A stretch of DNA of 39,730 bases from Pseudomonadota bacterium (GCA_963205445.1 CAUJJG010000035.1:1-39730); one strand, 5' to 3'; positions 1 to 8,372 are shown, counted from the first letter of the stretch. Notes: generated by a model not told the origin, from the letters alone. Numbers and translations are program-made.

Positions 1-392
1 GCTGCTGGACCGGCAGCTGCTGGCGCAGCGGCAGGACGCTGGCAGGAGGACGCCGAGGTCGCCGCTTGCGGCGCGTGCGGGGGCGGCGATGCTTGAGCTT
101 GAGCGCATCGTGCTGGCGGGTCGGCCCGAATCTGCGCTGGCTGCCGGGCGAGACCCCGATCGGCCACGCCAAAACCCGCAGCATCTATCAGGACGGCTAC
201 GCCCTGCTGGGCTTCAAGCTCGACTACACCGCCGCCTACGGTGGCTGGACCGTGTTCCTGCAGGGCGAGAACCTGACCGACCGGCGCTATGCCAGCAGCT
301 ACGTGATCCGCAACCAGGCCACGCTGGCCCAGCCCGGCTACCTGCCCGGGGTTGGCCGCAGCGTCAGCGCCGGCCTGACCTGGCGGTTCTGA
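1..392 (+). pseudogene. TonB-dependent receptor, C-terminal fragment (probable frameshift)
   Basis: This is the 3' end of an outer-membrane TonB-dependent receptor gene; the 5' part lies outside the window. The last ~85 residues contain family-typical pieces: VGPNLRWLPGETPIGHA, a strand followed by ENLTDRRYASSY, and a terminal aromatic strand ending SAGLTWRF, the C-terminal Phe recognised by the BAM machinery. Upstream of about base 115 this frame (frame 3) becomes Arg/Cys-rich and unlike a barrel strand. Frame 2 there reads GRRTPRSPLAARAGAAMLELE, which looks more like the preceding barrel strands. I infer a one-base frameshift or sequencing error near bases 95-120. The ligand cannot be told from this fragment. 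The receptor family is sure; whether the gene is broken is uncertain. Confidence 0.7.
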
Positions 393-410
393 GCGCGTTT
401 TGGGGGAGGG

Positions 411-443
411 GCCAGCGCCGCGTCCCGCGGGGCGCTGCGCTGG
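411..443. terminator. Possible hairpin between convergent genes
   Basis: CCAGCGC and GCGCTGG can pair across a GC-rich loop between the receptor stop and the end of the convergent acetyltransferase. There is no clear T-tract, so termination is only a suggestion from position. Confidence 0.3.
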
Positions 444-446
444 TGG

Positions 447-944
447 CTACAGCTCGTCGTACGCCGCCAGTGCGCGCAGGGCGTCGCCTTCCAGCCGCTG
501 CACTGTCCATTCGTCCATGCCCACGGCGCCGATACGGCGGTAGAAGCCGATGGCGTCCGTGTTCCAGTCCAGCACGCTCCATTCAAAGCGGCCGCAGTCG
601 CGTTGCAGGGCGATCCGCGCCAGCGTGGCCATCAGGTGCTTGCCCAGGCCGCTGCCGCGGTACTGCGGGCGCACGAACAGGTCTTCCAGATACAGGCCGC
701 GCTTGCCGACGAAGGTGCTGAAATTGTGGAAGAACAGGGCAAACCCGGCAGGCTCCCCTTCCACCTCGCCAATCAGCACCTCGGCGGACGGGCGCGGGCC
801 AAACAGGTGTTCGCGCAGGCCCGCGTCGGTGGCCACCGCAGCATCGGCAAGTCGCTCGTACTCGGCCAGCTCCGCGATCAGGCAGCGGATCAGCGGCACG
901 TCCTCCGGGGTGGCGGCGCGGATGCTGACGAGGCCGTGGGCCAT
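447..944 (-). CDS. GNAT family N-acetyltransferase, diamine/spermidine-acetyltransferase-like
   Basis: This 165-residue single-domain GCN5-related acetyltransferase transfers an acetyl group from acetyl-CoA to an amine. The acetyl-CoA pyrophosphate loop is visible as QYRGSGLGK (about residues 94-102). It is preceded by YLEDLFV and followed by EWSVLDWNTDAIGFYRRIGA, an arrangement resembling eukaryotic SSAT (YVEDFFV...YRGFGIG...WNEPSINFYKRRGA). A polyamine or other small amine is therefore a reasonable substrate guess, but not proven. The gene starts 3 bases after the yqeY stop and is probably the last gene of the rpsU-yqeY transcript. Length is normal for the family. Confidence 0.85.
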   Translation of the reverse strand: MAHGLVSIRAATPEDVPLIRCLIAELAEYERLADAAVATDAGLREHLFGPRPSAEVLIGEVEGEPAGFALFFHNFSTFVGKRGLYLEDLFVRPQYRGSGLGKHLMATLARIALQRDCGRFEWSVLDWNTDAIGFYRRIGAVGMDEWTVQRLEGDALRALAAYDEL

Positions 945-947
945 GGC

Positions 948-1391
948 TCAGCCCAGCTTCTGCTTGACCAGCTTCGATACCAGGCCCATGTCGGCCTGGC
1001 CGGCAAGCGCGGGCTTGAGCACGCCCATCAACTTGCCCATGTCGGCGGCGGACGTCGCGCCCGTTGCCGCGATGGCCTTGTCGATCTCGGCCAGGATCGC
1101 GGCCTCGTCCAGCTTGGCGGGGAGATAGGCGTCGATCACGCCGAGCTCGTAGCGCTCAACGGCGGCGAGATCTTCGCGGTTGGCTGCTTCGTATTGGGTG
1201 ATGGAGTCCTTGCGCTGCTTGACCATCTTTTCCAGCACGGCCAGTACCAGCGCGTCGGTCATCTCCACCCGCTCGTCGACTTCCTTCTGCTTGATCGCGG
1301 CATTGATCAGGCGGATCACGGCGAGGCGATCCTTTTCGCCCGCCTTCATCGCGGTCTTCATGTCATCGGTCAGCTGTTGCTTGAGGCTCAT
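948..1391 (-). CDS. GatB/YqeY domain protein
   Basis: This is a 147-residue cytosolic YqeY protein (MSLKQQLTDDMKTAMKAGEK...). The family is homologous to the tRNA-binding tail domain of GatB, the amidotransferase subunit of Glu/Asp-tRNA amidotransferase; the free-standing protein has no firmly established role. The ORF track extends it 40 residues upstream through the rpsU terminator hairpin, so I chose the ATG at 1391, where family similarity begins. The C-terminal part (ADMGKLMGVLKPALAGQADMGLVSKLVKQKL) is the conserved helical tail. It lies between rpsU and the acetyltransferase. In many relatives dnaG follows at this point; it does not here. Confidence 0.9.
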   Translation of the reverse strand: MSLKQQLTDDMKTAMKAGEKDRLAVIRLINAAIKQKEVDERVEMTDALVLAVLEKMVKQRKDSITQYEAANREDLAAVERYELGVIDAYLPAKLDEAAILAEIDKAIAATGATSAADMGKLMGVLKPALAGQADMGLVSKLVKQKLG

Positions 1392-1425
1392 CGTCACGGG
1401 TACTCCGGAATCGGGTTTGCAGAAA

Positions 1426-1464
1426 TGCGAAAAGCCGGCCACGCTCACGCGTGCCGGCTTTCGC
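1426..1464 (-). terminator. Hairpin terminator/attenuator after rpsU
   Basis: TGCGAAAAGCCGGC and GCCGGCTTTCGCA form a near-perfect stem (one extra A) in the rpsU-yqeY gap. Read on the minus strand it has a GC core and T-rich flank (GGCTTTTCGCATTT), as in an intrinsic terminator. It probably lowers read-through from rpsU to yqeY. Confidence 0.65.
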
Positions 1465-1479
1465 AGACAACCACCGCGC

Positions 1480-1695
1480 TCAGTACATGCGCTGGCGCTT
1501 GGTGACGTCACGCGAGCTGCGGCGCGCCTGACGCTTCACGGCAGCGGCAGCTTTGCGCTTGCGCTCCTGGGTCGGCTTTTCGTAGAACTCGCGCTTGCGG
1601 GTTTCGGCCAGCACGCCGGCCTTTTCGCAGGTGCGCTTGAAACGACGCAGGGCAAACTCGAAGGGTTCGTTTTCGCGGACTTTGACGCTGGGCAT
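1480..1695 (-). CDS. rpsU: 30S ribosomal protein S21
   Basis: This 71-residue basic protein starts [28 protein letters not shown] and ends in an Arg/Lys-rich helix ([12 protein letters not shown]), a full-length match to bS21. bS21 sits on the small-subunit platform near the anti-Shine-Dalgarno end of 16S rRNA and helps initiation. The ORF track runs 55 residues further upstream; the ATG at 1695 matches the family and lies downstream of a strong promoter at 1747-1776. It is divergent from tsaD, a common arrangement in gammaproteobacteria. Confidence 0.97.
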   Translation of the reverse strand: MPSVKVRENEPFEFALRRFKRTCEKAGVLAETRKREFYEKPTQERKRKAAAAVKRQARRSSRDVTKRQRMY

Positions 1696-1746
1696 CGGGA
1701 AATCTCGAATTCTGGGAAAACGCCCGGCAAAGTGGGCGAGCCGCGC

Positions 1747-1776
1747 ATCATAGCAGCCCATGGGGTTTCGGTGCAA
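1747..1776 (-). promoter_or_regulatory. Sigma-70 promoter for rpsU-yqeY-GNAT
   Basis: On the minus strand TTGCAC, an 18-base spacer and TATGAT make a close match to the consensus. The bases before the -10 read TGC, giving an extended -10 as well. It sits about 50 bases upstream of the rpsU start. Confidence 0.75.
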
Positions 1777-1801
1777 GTGGGTTTGGGCGCAAGATAGCGG
1801 C

Positions 1802-2827
1802 ATGAGAGTCCTTGGCATTGAATCCTCCTGCGATGAGACCGGCGTTGCCGTGTACGACACCCAGCTGGGTGGTGGCGCCGGATTGCGCGCCCAAGCGGTT
1901 TACAGCCAGATCGCCCTGCATGCCGAATACGGCGGCGTGGTGCCGGAGCTGGCCAGCCGCGACCATGTGCGCAAGCTGCTGCCACTGATCCGGCAGACGC
2001 TGGATGAGGCGGGGCTGGCGATGGCCGACATCGACGGCGTGGCCTATACCGCCGGCCCCGGCTTGGTCGGGGCGCTGCTGGTAGGCGCTGGTGTGGCGCG
2101 TGCGCTGGCCTGGGCGCTGGAAGTCCCGGCCATCGGCGTCCACCACATGGAAGGCCATCTGCTGGCACCGCTGATCGAGGACGACGCGCCCAAGCCGCCG
2201 TTCGTGGCCCTGCTGGTCTCCGGCGGGCATACCCAGCTGGTGGCGGTGGAGGCCATCGGCCGCTACCGGCTGCTGGGTGAAACGCTGGACGACGCCGCCG
2301 GCGAGGCTTTCGACAAGACCGCCAAGTTGATGGGGCTGCCGTATCCGGGCGGGCCGCAGCTGGCGAAACTGGCGGAAACCGGGGTGCCGGGGCGGTTCAA
2401 GTTCTCGCGGCCGATGACCGACCGGCCGGGGCTGGATTTTTCTTTCAGCGGGTTGAAGACCCAGGTGTTGCTGGCATGGCGGGACTGCGACCAGTCGGCG
2501 CAGACCATGGCCGACATCGCCCGTGGCTTCGAGGATGCGGTGGTGGACACGCTGGCAATCAAGTGCGCGCGTGCGCTGGACGCGGCCGGCACCGACACCC
2601 TGATCGTGGCCGGCGGCGTGGGGGCCAACAAGCGCCTGCGTGAGAAGCTCATCGCCATGTGCGCAACACGCGGCGGCCGCGCCTGCTTTCCGCGGCCGGC
2701 CCTGTGCACCGACAACGGCGCGATGATCGCCTTTGCCGGCGCGCTGCGGTTGGCGGCGGGCCAGCACGATGACGCCGTGATCCGGGCGGTGCCGCGCTGG
2801 GACATGGCCACGCTGCTGGCAGTGTGA
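1802..2827 (+). CDS. tsaD: tRNA N6-adenosine threonylcarbamoyltransferase
   Basis: TsaD transfers the threonylcarbamoyl group from TC-AMP to A37 of ANN-decoding tRNAs, together with TsaB and TsaE. The 341-residue product begins [19 protein letters not shown], the ASKHA phosphate-1 region. It contains the metal-binding HHMEGH motif (about 114-119), [18 protein letters not shown] and [15 protein letters not shown] near the end. The ORF track starts 14 codons earlier; the ATG at 1802 gives the conserved N-terminus. Length is typical. It is divergent from rpsU and followed after 49 bases by folB. Confidence 0.97.
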   Translation: MRVLGIESSCDETGVAVYDTQLGGGAGLRAQAVYSQIALHAEYGGVVPELASRDHVRKLLPLIRQTLDEAGLAMADIDGVAYTAGPGLVGALLVGAGVARALAWALEVPAIGVHHMEGHLLAPLIEDDAPKPPFVALLVSGGHTQLVAVEAIGRYRLLGETLDDAAGEAFDKTAKLMGLPYPGGPQLAKLAETGVPGRFKFSRPMTDRPGLDFSFSGLKTQVLLAWRDCDQSAQTMADIARGFEDAVVDTLAIKCARALDAAGTDTLIVAGGVGANKRLREKLIAMCATRGGRACFPRPALCTDNGAMIAFAGALRLAAGQHDDAVIRAVPRWDMATLLAV

Positions 2828-2847
2828 CGGGGTTGCCCATGATGAGG

Positions 2848-2869
2848 GGATACCGTGGGGAAGGTATCC
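2848..2869 (+). repeat. Inverted repeat just upstream of folB
   Basis: GGATACC and GGTATCC are a perfect 7-base inverted repeat around an 8-base loop, ending 7 bases before the folB ATG. The loop and right arm hold the purine-rich GGGGAAGG that is the best Shine-Dalgarno candidate. A folded leader could therefore limit folB translation, or the site could be an operator. Confidence 0.5.
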
Positions 2870-2876
2870 TGCGCGG

Positions 2877-3236
2877 ATGACGGACATCGTTTTCATCGAA
2901 GGCTTGCGCATCGACGCCCTGATCGGGGTGTACGACCGCGAGCGCCATGCCCCGCAGCCGCTGGTGTTTGATATCCAGATGCGCTTTGACAACCGCATTG
3001 CCGCCAGCAGCGATGCCCTGGCCGATGCGCTGGATTACGAGGCCGTGAGCCTGCGGCTGGCCGACTACATCGCACAGACCGACTTCATGTTGGTGGAGAC
3101 GCTGGCGGAGTGCTGTGCCGAGCTGATCCTGACCGAATTCGGCGCGAAGGCGGTGCGGTTGAAGCTGTCCAAGCCGGAGGCGCTGGCCAATGCGAGGGCG
3201 GTGGGCGTGGAAATCGTGCGCGGGAGTTTTGCATGA
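2877..3236 (+). CDS. folB: Dihydroneopterin aldolase
   Basis: This 119-residue enzyme cleaves 7,8-dihydroneopterin to 6-hydroxymethyl-dihydropterin and glycolaldehyde in folate synthesis; many homologues also epimerise the substrate. Family landmarks are IEGLRIDALIGVYDRER at the start (the conserved Glu/Tyr region), YEAVSLRL, FMLVETLAE and LKLSKPEAL near the end, where the conserved Lys lies. The start at 2877 fits the family length. Its stop overlaps the SDR start by 4 bases (ATGA), so it opens a translationally coupled operon with two further pterin-type genes. Confidence 0.93.
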   Translation: MTDIVFIEGLRIDALIGVYDRERHAPQPLVFDIQMRFDNRIAASSDALADALDYEAVSLRLADYIAQTDFMLVETLAECCAELILTEFGAKAVRLKLSKPEALANARAVGVEIVRGSFA

Positions 3237-3937
3237 GCGTGGTGCTGGTCACCGGCGCCAGCCGTGGGATCGGCCGCGCGATCGTCGAACGCTTCTCCCG
3301 CGAAGGCGCGCAGGTGATCGCCTGCGCGCGCGGGCAGGCTGGGTTGGATGCGTTGAAGACGGCGCTTCCGCAGGTCGAAACCCATGCCTGCGACGTCAGC
3401 GACGACGCGGCGGTGGACGCGTTGGCGCAGGGCGTGCTGGCCCGCCATGGCGCGGTGGATCTGCTCATCAACAATGCCGGCGCGTTCCAGCCGGGGGCGA
3501 TCAGCGAGGAGGACGACGACGCCCTGCTGGCGATGCTGCAGGCCAATCTGTTTGGCGCCTACCGGCTGACCAAGCGCCTGTTGCCAGCGATGGTCCAGCG
3601 CCGCAGCGGCATGGTGTTGAACGTGTGCAGCACGGCCTCGATCGCGGCCTATCCCAACGGCGGCAGCTACAGCATCGCCAAGCATGCGCTGTACGGGTTT
3701 TCACGCAATCTGCGCGAAGAAATGAAACCGCATGGCGTGCGCGTGGTGGCCCTGCTGCCGGGCGCCACCCGTACCGATTCCTGGGCCGGGGTGCCGCTGC
3801 CGGAGCACCGGCTGATGCCGGCCGAGGATGTGGCCGAAGCCGCGTGGCTGGCGTGGTCCCTGTCGGCGCGCAGCGTGGTGGAGGACATCGTGCTGCGCCC
3901 GCAGCTGGGCGACATCAGCGACAAGGATTTTGCATGA
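3233..3937 (+). CDS. SDR-family oxidoreductase, possible pterin/sepiapterin-type reductase
   Basis: This 234-residue classical short-chain dehydrogenase has the NAD(P)-binding loop TGASRGIG (residues 7-14), INNAGAF (about 79-84) and the catalytic set Ser133 (CSTAS), Tyr146 and Lys150 in YSIAK. The start at 3233 is the A of the ATGA shared with folB; the track's longer version runs through folB in another frame. The Arg in ASRG suggests NADPH preference (inference). Lying between folB and a PTPS homologue, with 4-base overlaps on both sides, it is a candidate pterin reductase comparable to sepiapterin reductase or FolM. Sequence alone does not fix the substrate. Confidence 0.88.
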   Translation: MSVVLVTGASRGIGRAIVERFSREGAQVIACARGQAGLDALKTALPQVETHACDVSDDAAVDALAQGVLARHGAVDLLINNAGAFQPGAISEEDDDALLAMLQANLFGAYRLTKRLLPAMVQRRSGMVLNVCSTASIAAYPNGGSYSIAKHALYGFSRNLREEMKPHGVRVVALLPGATRTDSWAGVPLPEHRLMPAEDVAEAAWLAWSLSARSVVEDIVLRPQLGDISDKDFA

Positions 3938-4428
3938 ACGACACCGTGACCATCCGCCTGGCCAAGCAGGCGATGAAATTCTCGGCGGCGCATTTCACGA
4001 TTTTTTCCGCCAGCGAACGCGAGCGCCTGCACGGCCACAACTTCAAGGTGGAAGTGGACATCGAAGCGCAGATGCTGGGCAACGGCATGTGCTTCGATTA
4101 CGGCATCTACAAGGACAGCGTGATCGCGCTGTGCCGCGAGCTCAATGAATGGACGATCCTGCCCATGCACTCGCCGCATCTGCGGATCGAGGAGGCCGAT
4201 GGGCAGGTCATCGCGCTGTTCAATGGCCAGCGCATCCCGTTTTTGCGTGCCGACGTGCTGTTGCTGCCGATCGAGAACGCGACCTTGGAGGAGTTTGCCG
4301 CGTACTTCCTGACCCGGCTCACTGCTGATCGCGAGGCGCTGCATGCGCATCGCATTCGTGCCATCGAGGTGCGCGTGTTTTCAGGCCCTGGCCAGAGCGC
4401 CGGCCGGCGTTTGCGGATGGCCCCATGA
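3934..4428 (+). CDS. Divergent 6-pyruvoyl-tetrahydropterin synthase / QueD-superfamily protein
   Basis: This 164-residue protein has the T-fold zinc site of the PTPS/QueD family: His20 in FSAAHF and His33/His35 in RLHGHNF. In E. coli QueD a catalytic Cys lies four residues before the first His of HGH; here that position is Arg29. The QueD Asp-His pair in LDHHYLND is matched by LNEWTILP, and the C-terminal KET segment by VRVFSGPGQSA. The metal site thus remains but the usual catalytic residues do not. The chemistry is probably not standard QueD or PTPS. It is coupled by ATGA overlaps to the SDR upstream and the methyltransferase downstream. Confidence 0.85.
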   Translation: MNDTVTIRLAKQAMKFSAAHFTIFSASERERLHGHNFKVEVDIEAQMLGNGMCFDYGIYKDSVIALCRELNEWTILPMHSPHLRIEEADGQVIALFNGQRIPFLRADVLLLPIENATLEEFAAYFLTRLTADREALHAHRIRAIEVRVFSGPGQSAGRRLRMAP

Positions 4429-5609
4429 GTGCGCTGCCGCAACCGTCTGCCGATGCGCAGGCGCACAGCGCGCATGTGCGTGAAGTGATTCAGGAGCAGA
4501 TCATCGCCGCTGGCGGCAGCCTGCCGTTCTGGAAATTCATGGAACTGGCGTTGTATGCGCCGGGCTTGGGCTACTACAGCGCGGGTGCACACAAGTTTGG
4601 CGCGGCGGGTGATTTCACCACGGCGCCTGAGCGTTCGCCGCTGTTTGCCGCCTGTGTGGCGAATGCCCTGGCGCCGGCGATCCGGCAGGCAGGCAAGGGG
4701 GCAACATTCCTGGAGCTGGGTGGAGGCAGCGGCGCATTCGCGGCAGCGTGCCTGCCTGCTCTGCAGGCGCTGGGTGCCTTGCCGTCACGCTATGCCATCC
4801 TCGAACCCAGTGCTGATCTTCGTCAGCGCCAGCAGCAACGGTTGCAGGCCAGCTTGCAACCGGATGTGTTGGCGCGGGTGATGTGGCTGGATGGGCCGAT
4901 CGAGTCGCCTTGGAACGGCGTGGTGTTTGCCAACGAGGTGATCGACGCATTGCCGGTGCCGCGCTTCGTGCTGCGCGATGGTGAAGTGCTGGAAGAACAC
5001 GTGGTGCTGGATGGCGAAGGGCGCTTCGTGCGGGCCGAAAGGCCGGCGGATGCGATGCTGCAGTCGGCGGTGAGCAACCTGCAGCGCCGACTGCCCGGGC
5101 CGTTGCCGGACGGTTACCGCAGCGAAGTGCTGATGCAACTGCCGTACTGGATGCAGGCCGTCGTGGGTGGGTTGCAGGATGGTGCGCTGCTGTTCATCGA
5201 CTACGGGTATGCACGCGCCGAGTATTACCAGCCCGAGCGCGACGATGGCACCTTGCGCGCTTTTCGTCAGCATCACGTCACCCTTGATGTGTTCGCCTGG
5301 CCGGGTTTGCAGGACATCACCGCGTCGGTGGATTTCACTGCCGTGGCCGAGGCGTGCGTGGGCGCGGGGTTCGAGTTCAGCGGCTATTGCTCGCAGGCCA
5401 GCTTCCTGCTGGGCAACGGATTGCAGGCGGCCCTTGAGGCGGCGGAGGCGCAGGCGGCGGACGAGGTGGCCTGCCACAACCTGCGTCAGCAGGCCAAAGT
5501 GCTGACCTTGCCCAGCGAGATGGGCGAGCGGTTTCAGGCCATCGGCTTCCAGCGTGGCGTGGAGCTGGATGCAGCGTTTTTGCTGGGCGATCTGAGTCAT
5601 CGCCTGTGA
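4425..5609 (+). CDS. MidA/NDUFAF7-family class I SAM-dependent methyltransferase (COG1565)
   Basis: This 394-residue protein contains the family signature GYYSAGAHKFGAAGDFTTAPE (about 45-65), the SAM-binding loop FLELGGGSGAFA and the downstream NEVIDALPVPRF. Its eukaryotic relative NDUFAF7 symmetrically dimethylates an arginine of the NDUFS2 subunit during complex I assembly. The bacterial substrate is not established, so the NDUFAF7 comparison is only a lead. The start at 4425 overlaps the PTPS-like stop (ATGA) and the stop overlaps the VanZ GTG start. Length is usual for the family. Confidence 0.9.
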   Translation: MSALPQPSADAQAHSAHVREVIQEQIIAAGGSLPFWKFMELALYAPGLGYYSAGAHKFGAAGDFTTAPERSPLFAACVANALAPAIRQAGKGATFLELGGGSGAFAAACLPALQALGALPSRYAILEPSADLRQRQQQRLQASLQPDVLARVMWLDGPIESPWNGVVFANEVIDALPVPRFVLRDGEVLEEHVVLDGEGRFVRAERPADAMLQSAVSNLQRRLPGPLPDGYRSEVLMQLPYWMQAVVGGLQDGALLFIDYGYARAEYYQPERDDGTLRAFRQHHVTLDVFAWPGLQDITASVDFTAVAEACVGAGFEFSGYCSQASFLLGNGLQAALEAAEAQAADEVACHNLRQQAKVLTLPSEMGERFQAIGFQRGVELDAAFLLGDLSHRL

Positions 5610-6010
5610 GCCGGCTGCGTGCGGGCCGCTCACTGAAGCCGTTCCGGCGCCCATGGCTGTGGGCGGGGCTGTGGGTCATCGCCATCGCCGCCGTCGTGGC
5701 GGGCTCGCTGTTGCCCAGCCAGAACCTGCCAGCAGTGGGTGTCAACGACAAGGTCGAACACTTCGCGGCTTACGGCATGCTGGCGGCGGGGGCCGTGCAG
5801 TTGTTTGCGCGACGGCTGTCTTGGGGGTTCGTCTGCGTGATGCTGGTACTGATGGGGATCGGGCTGGAGTTTGCGCAGGCACAGATGGGGTTGGGCCGCA
5901 TGCTGGATCGCCATGACGCCATGGCCAATGCCTTGGGCGTGCTGATCGGGCTGGCTACGGCGTTTACCCCTTGGCGCGATACCCTGCTGCGTCTCGATCA
6001 ACGACTGTAA
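5606..6010 (+). CDS. VanZ-like integral membrane protein
   Basis: This 134-residue membrane protein has about four hydrophobic segments: WLWAGLWVIAIAAVVAGSLL, the HFAAYGMLAAGAVQLF region, FVCVMLVLMGIGLEFAQ and ANALGVLIGLATAF. The VanZ-like landmarks are NDKVEHFAAYGMLA, an acidic/His pair at the end of helix 1, and LEFAQ followed by RHDAMANALG. VanZ itself modestly raises teicoplanin resistance; most homologues have no known role. The GTG start at 5606 overlaps the preceding TGA, so translation is probably coupled. Confidence 0.85.
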   Translation: MSRLRAGRSLKPFRRPWLWAGLWVIAIAAVVAGSLLPSQNLPAVGVNDKVEHFAAYGMLAAGAVQLFARRLSWGFVCVMLVLMGIGLEFAQAQMGLGRMLDRHDAMANALGVLIGLATAFTPWRDTLLRLDQRL

Positions 6011-6030
6011 GCATCCCCGGGAGGGAGGGC

Positions 6031-7083
6031 ATGACCCAGGCCGCATCGCCAGCGCCCCAGCGGCGTTTCGTGTCGGTGGATGTCCTGCGCGGCTGGGCGG
6101 TGGCGACGATGCTGCTGGTCAACTACCCCGGCAGCTGGGCGCATGTGTATGCGCCGCTTGCGCATTCCGAATGGAACGGCTTCACCCCCACGGATCTGAT
6201 CTTTCCTGCCTTCTTGTTTGTGGTTGGGGTGTCGATTGCGCTGGGCCTGAAGGCGGGTACGCCCGTGTCGAAACTCTGGGTGCGCGCATTGCGCTTGGTC
6301 GGCGTGGGGCTGGCCTTGCACGCGGTGGCGATGTGGGGCTACGACAAGGCGGATTTTCGCGTCTGGGGGGTATTGCAGCGCATTGGCCTGTGTTATGGCG
6401 TGGCGGCACCCTTGGTGCTGTGGCTGACCCCGCGCCGGCAATGGCTGGTGATTGCGGGTCTGTTGCTGGGGTATTGGGTGCTGTTGGCCACGGGTGGCGG
6501 TTATGCGCCGTGGGACAACCTCGCCAGTCGCGTGGATACGTGGCTGGCGGGCGTTCACAACTACCAATTCGACCCGACGACCCGGCGCGGCCATGACCCG
6601 GAAGGGCTGTTGAGCACCCTGCCGGCCATCGCCACCACCCTGTTGGGGGTAAGAGCGGGCGCAGAGTTGCGTGATCGCGGCGGCGTGCCGGTAATGGTGG
6701 GGGGGCTGGCCCTGTTGGCGCTGGGCTGGTTGTGGGCGCAGTGGATGCCGTGGAACAAGAATCTGTGGACGTCCTCCTATGTGCTGTATGCAGCGGGTTG
6801 GTCCTGCCTGCTGCTGGCGTTGTGCCATGCGCTGTTCGATCACCTGGGGGTGTACCCGTTGGGGCGCAGCATGGGCATCAATGCCATCACTGCCTACGCA
6901 GGCTCGTGGCTGCTGGCCTGTGTGTTCGCGAAGTTCGGCGTATTCGAGGCGGCTTATGGGCAGGCGGCGGCTTGGCTGGGCGAAGGCAATGCTGTGTCGC
7001 TGGCCGTGGCGGTTGCTTTCGTTGCGCTGTGGTGGTGGCTGATGTGGGGAATGGAGAAAAAAGGCTGGCGGGTCACGATCTGA
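6031..7083 (+). CDS. NagX-like / heparan-alpha-glucosaminide acetyltransferase-type membrane acyltransferase
   Basis: This 350-residue multi-pass protein begins [26 protein letters not shown] and continues [19 protein letters not shown]. This is the signature of the DUF1624/DUF5009 group that includes human HGSNAT and bacterial NagX. About ten hydrophobic segments follow. The family is thought to move acetyl groups across the membrane onto amino sugars, but the bacterial substrate here is unknown. The ATG at 6031 has a strong ribosome site (GGGAGGGAGGGC); the track's longer start lies inside vanZ. It may contribute to cell-wall sugar recycling (inference). Its end overlaps the convergent cca gene by 11 bases. 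Confidence 0.85.
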   Translation: MTQAASPAPQRRFVSVDVLRGWAVATMLLVNYPGSWAHVYAPLAHSEWNGFTPTDLIFPAFLFVVGVSIALGLKAGTPVSKLWVRALRLVGVGLALHAVAMWGYDKADFRVWGVLQRIGLCYGVAAPLVLWLTPRRQWLVIAGLLLGYWVLLATGGGYAPWDNLASRVDTWLAGVHNYQFDPTTRRGHDPEGLLSTLPAIATTLLGVRAGAELRDRGGVPVMVGGLALLALGWLWAQWMPWNKNLWTSSYVLYAAGWSCLLLALCHALFDHLGVYPLGRSMGINAITAYAGSWLLACVFAKFGVFEAAYGQAAAWLGEGNAVSLAVAVAFVALWWWLMWGMEKKGWRVTI

Positions 7084-8338
7084 CCGCAGCGGCATCGGCC
7101 ATCGCCGCGGCAATCGCAGCGATGCGTGCCTTGCGCATTGCTTCACCAAAGGCGGGGCCGGTGTGCCCTTGGCTGGCGATGGTGTCGCTGCGCACCGCCT
7201 GTGCGGCAGCGTGCAGTTTTCGCAACGTCCGTGCTTGCGGATAAGCCGCGTCGGCATGGCCGGTACGGCCGCGTGCATCGGCCTCGCACACCGTTGCCAG
7301 CTGGTCGATGCGACCCGGTTTGCGGAAGCCGTCGCAGCGGGCGATCAACGCGTGCACGGTGGCAGGCTTCAGTTCCGCGATGCGATGCACGTTGAGATGT
7401 TCGCGGCAGGTGAGGACGGCCAGTTCACGGTGCTCATTCGGCACCTTCAGGCGCTGACTCAGGGCAGTGACGGGGGCAACGCCACGTTGTTCGTGCATCA
7501 CGTGCCGTGGCCATTGGTCCGTCGGCGTCAACGCCTTGCCAAGGTCGTGACATAACGCGGCAAAGCCGATCAGGTCGTCGCCCGGCAGGAGTGTTGCCGC
7601 CATGTCACAGACCAGTTCCACGTGGGTGCCGGTGTCCACTTCCGGATGGTAGTCGGCGCGCTGCGGCACACCGTACAGGGCGTCGATTTCCGGCAGCACC
7701 TCGCGCAATGCGCCGGCTTCGCGCAGGGTGCGCAGGAAAGCGGAGGGGGCACGGCTTCGCAACGCTTTGGCCAGTTCCTGCCAGACCCGTTCCGGCACCA
7801 GTGCGGCCAGTTCGCCGCTGGCGGCCATTTGCTGCATCAAGGCCAGGGTTTCCGGTGCGACAGTGAAGCCCAATGGGGCAAGACGTGCCATGAAGCGTGC
7901 CGCGCGCAACACGCGCAGGGGGTCTTCGACGAAAGCCGCGCCAACATGACGCAGCACGCGCGTCTCGATATCGCGTGCGCCGCCAAACGGGTCCACCAGG
8001 CTGCCGTCCTCGGCGCGGGCGATGGCGTTGATGGTGAAATCACGCCGCGACAGATCCTCCTCCAGCGTGACCGAGGGCGCCGCATGCACCACGAAGCCGG
8101 TGTAGCCGTGCCCGGATTTGCGTTCGGTGCGGGCCAGCGCATGTTCTTCGCCCGAATCCGGGTGCAGGAATACCGGAAAATCGCGCCCGACCTGCTTGAA
8201 GCCGGCCGCCAGCATCTGCGCCGGTGTGGCACCCACCACCACGTAGTCGAAGTCGCCGGGCGGCAGGCCCAGAAGGGCATCGCGCACCGCGCCGCCCACC
8301 AGATAGCGGCGTGCGCCGGAAGGGAAAGGCCAATTCAT
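7073..8338 (-). CDS. cca: CCA-adding tRNA nucleotidyltransferase with HD domain
   Basis: This 421-residue enzyme builds or repairs the 3' CCA of tRNA. The nucleotidyltransferase head shows [35 protein letters not shown] and DPFGG. After the body comes an HD phosphohydrolase motif, [17 protein letters not shown], found in gammaproteobacterial multifunctional CCA enzymes with phosphatase and 2',3'-cyclic phosphodiesterase activity. The start at 8338 ([16 protein letters not shown]) is chosen by homology; the track extends 53 residues upstream into the next gene. It is followed upstream, 34 bases away, by the GGDEF-EAL gene on the same strand. Confidence 0.95.
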   Translation of the reverse strand: MNWPFPSGARRYLVGGAVRDALLGLPPGDFDYVVVGATPAQMLAAGFKQVGRDFPVFLHPDSGEEHALARTERKSGHGYTGFVVHAAPSVTLEEDLSRRDFTINAIARAEDGSLVDPFGGARDIETRVLRHVGAAFVEDPLRVLRAARFMARLAPLGFTVAPETLALMQQMAASGELAALVPERVWQELAKALRSRAPSAFLRTLREAGALREVLPEIDALYGVPQRADYHPEVDTGTHVELVCDMAATLLPGDDLIGFAALCHDLGKALTPTDQWPRHVMHEQRGVAPVTALSQRLKVPNEHRELAVLTCREHLNVHRIAELKPATVHALIARCDGFRKPGRIDQLATVCEADARGRTGHADAAYPQARTLRKLHAAAQAVRSDTIASQGHTGPAFGEAMRKARIAAIAAAMADAAAVRS

Positions 8339-8372
8339 CGCAGCATGATGCCGTTTTTCACGGCCGCGAACG

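Noticed and set aside
5998-7278. 426-residue minus-strand ORF
   Set aside because: It is antisense to the NagX-like gene and is a His/Gln/Arg-rich shadow frame.
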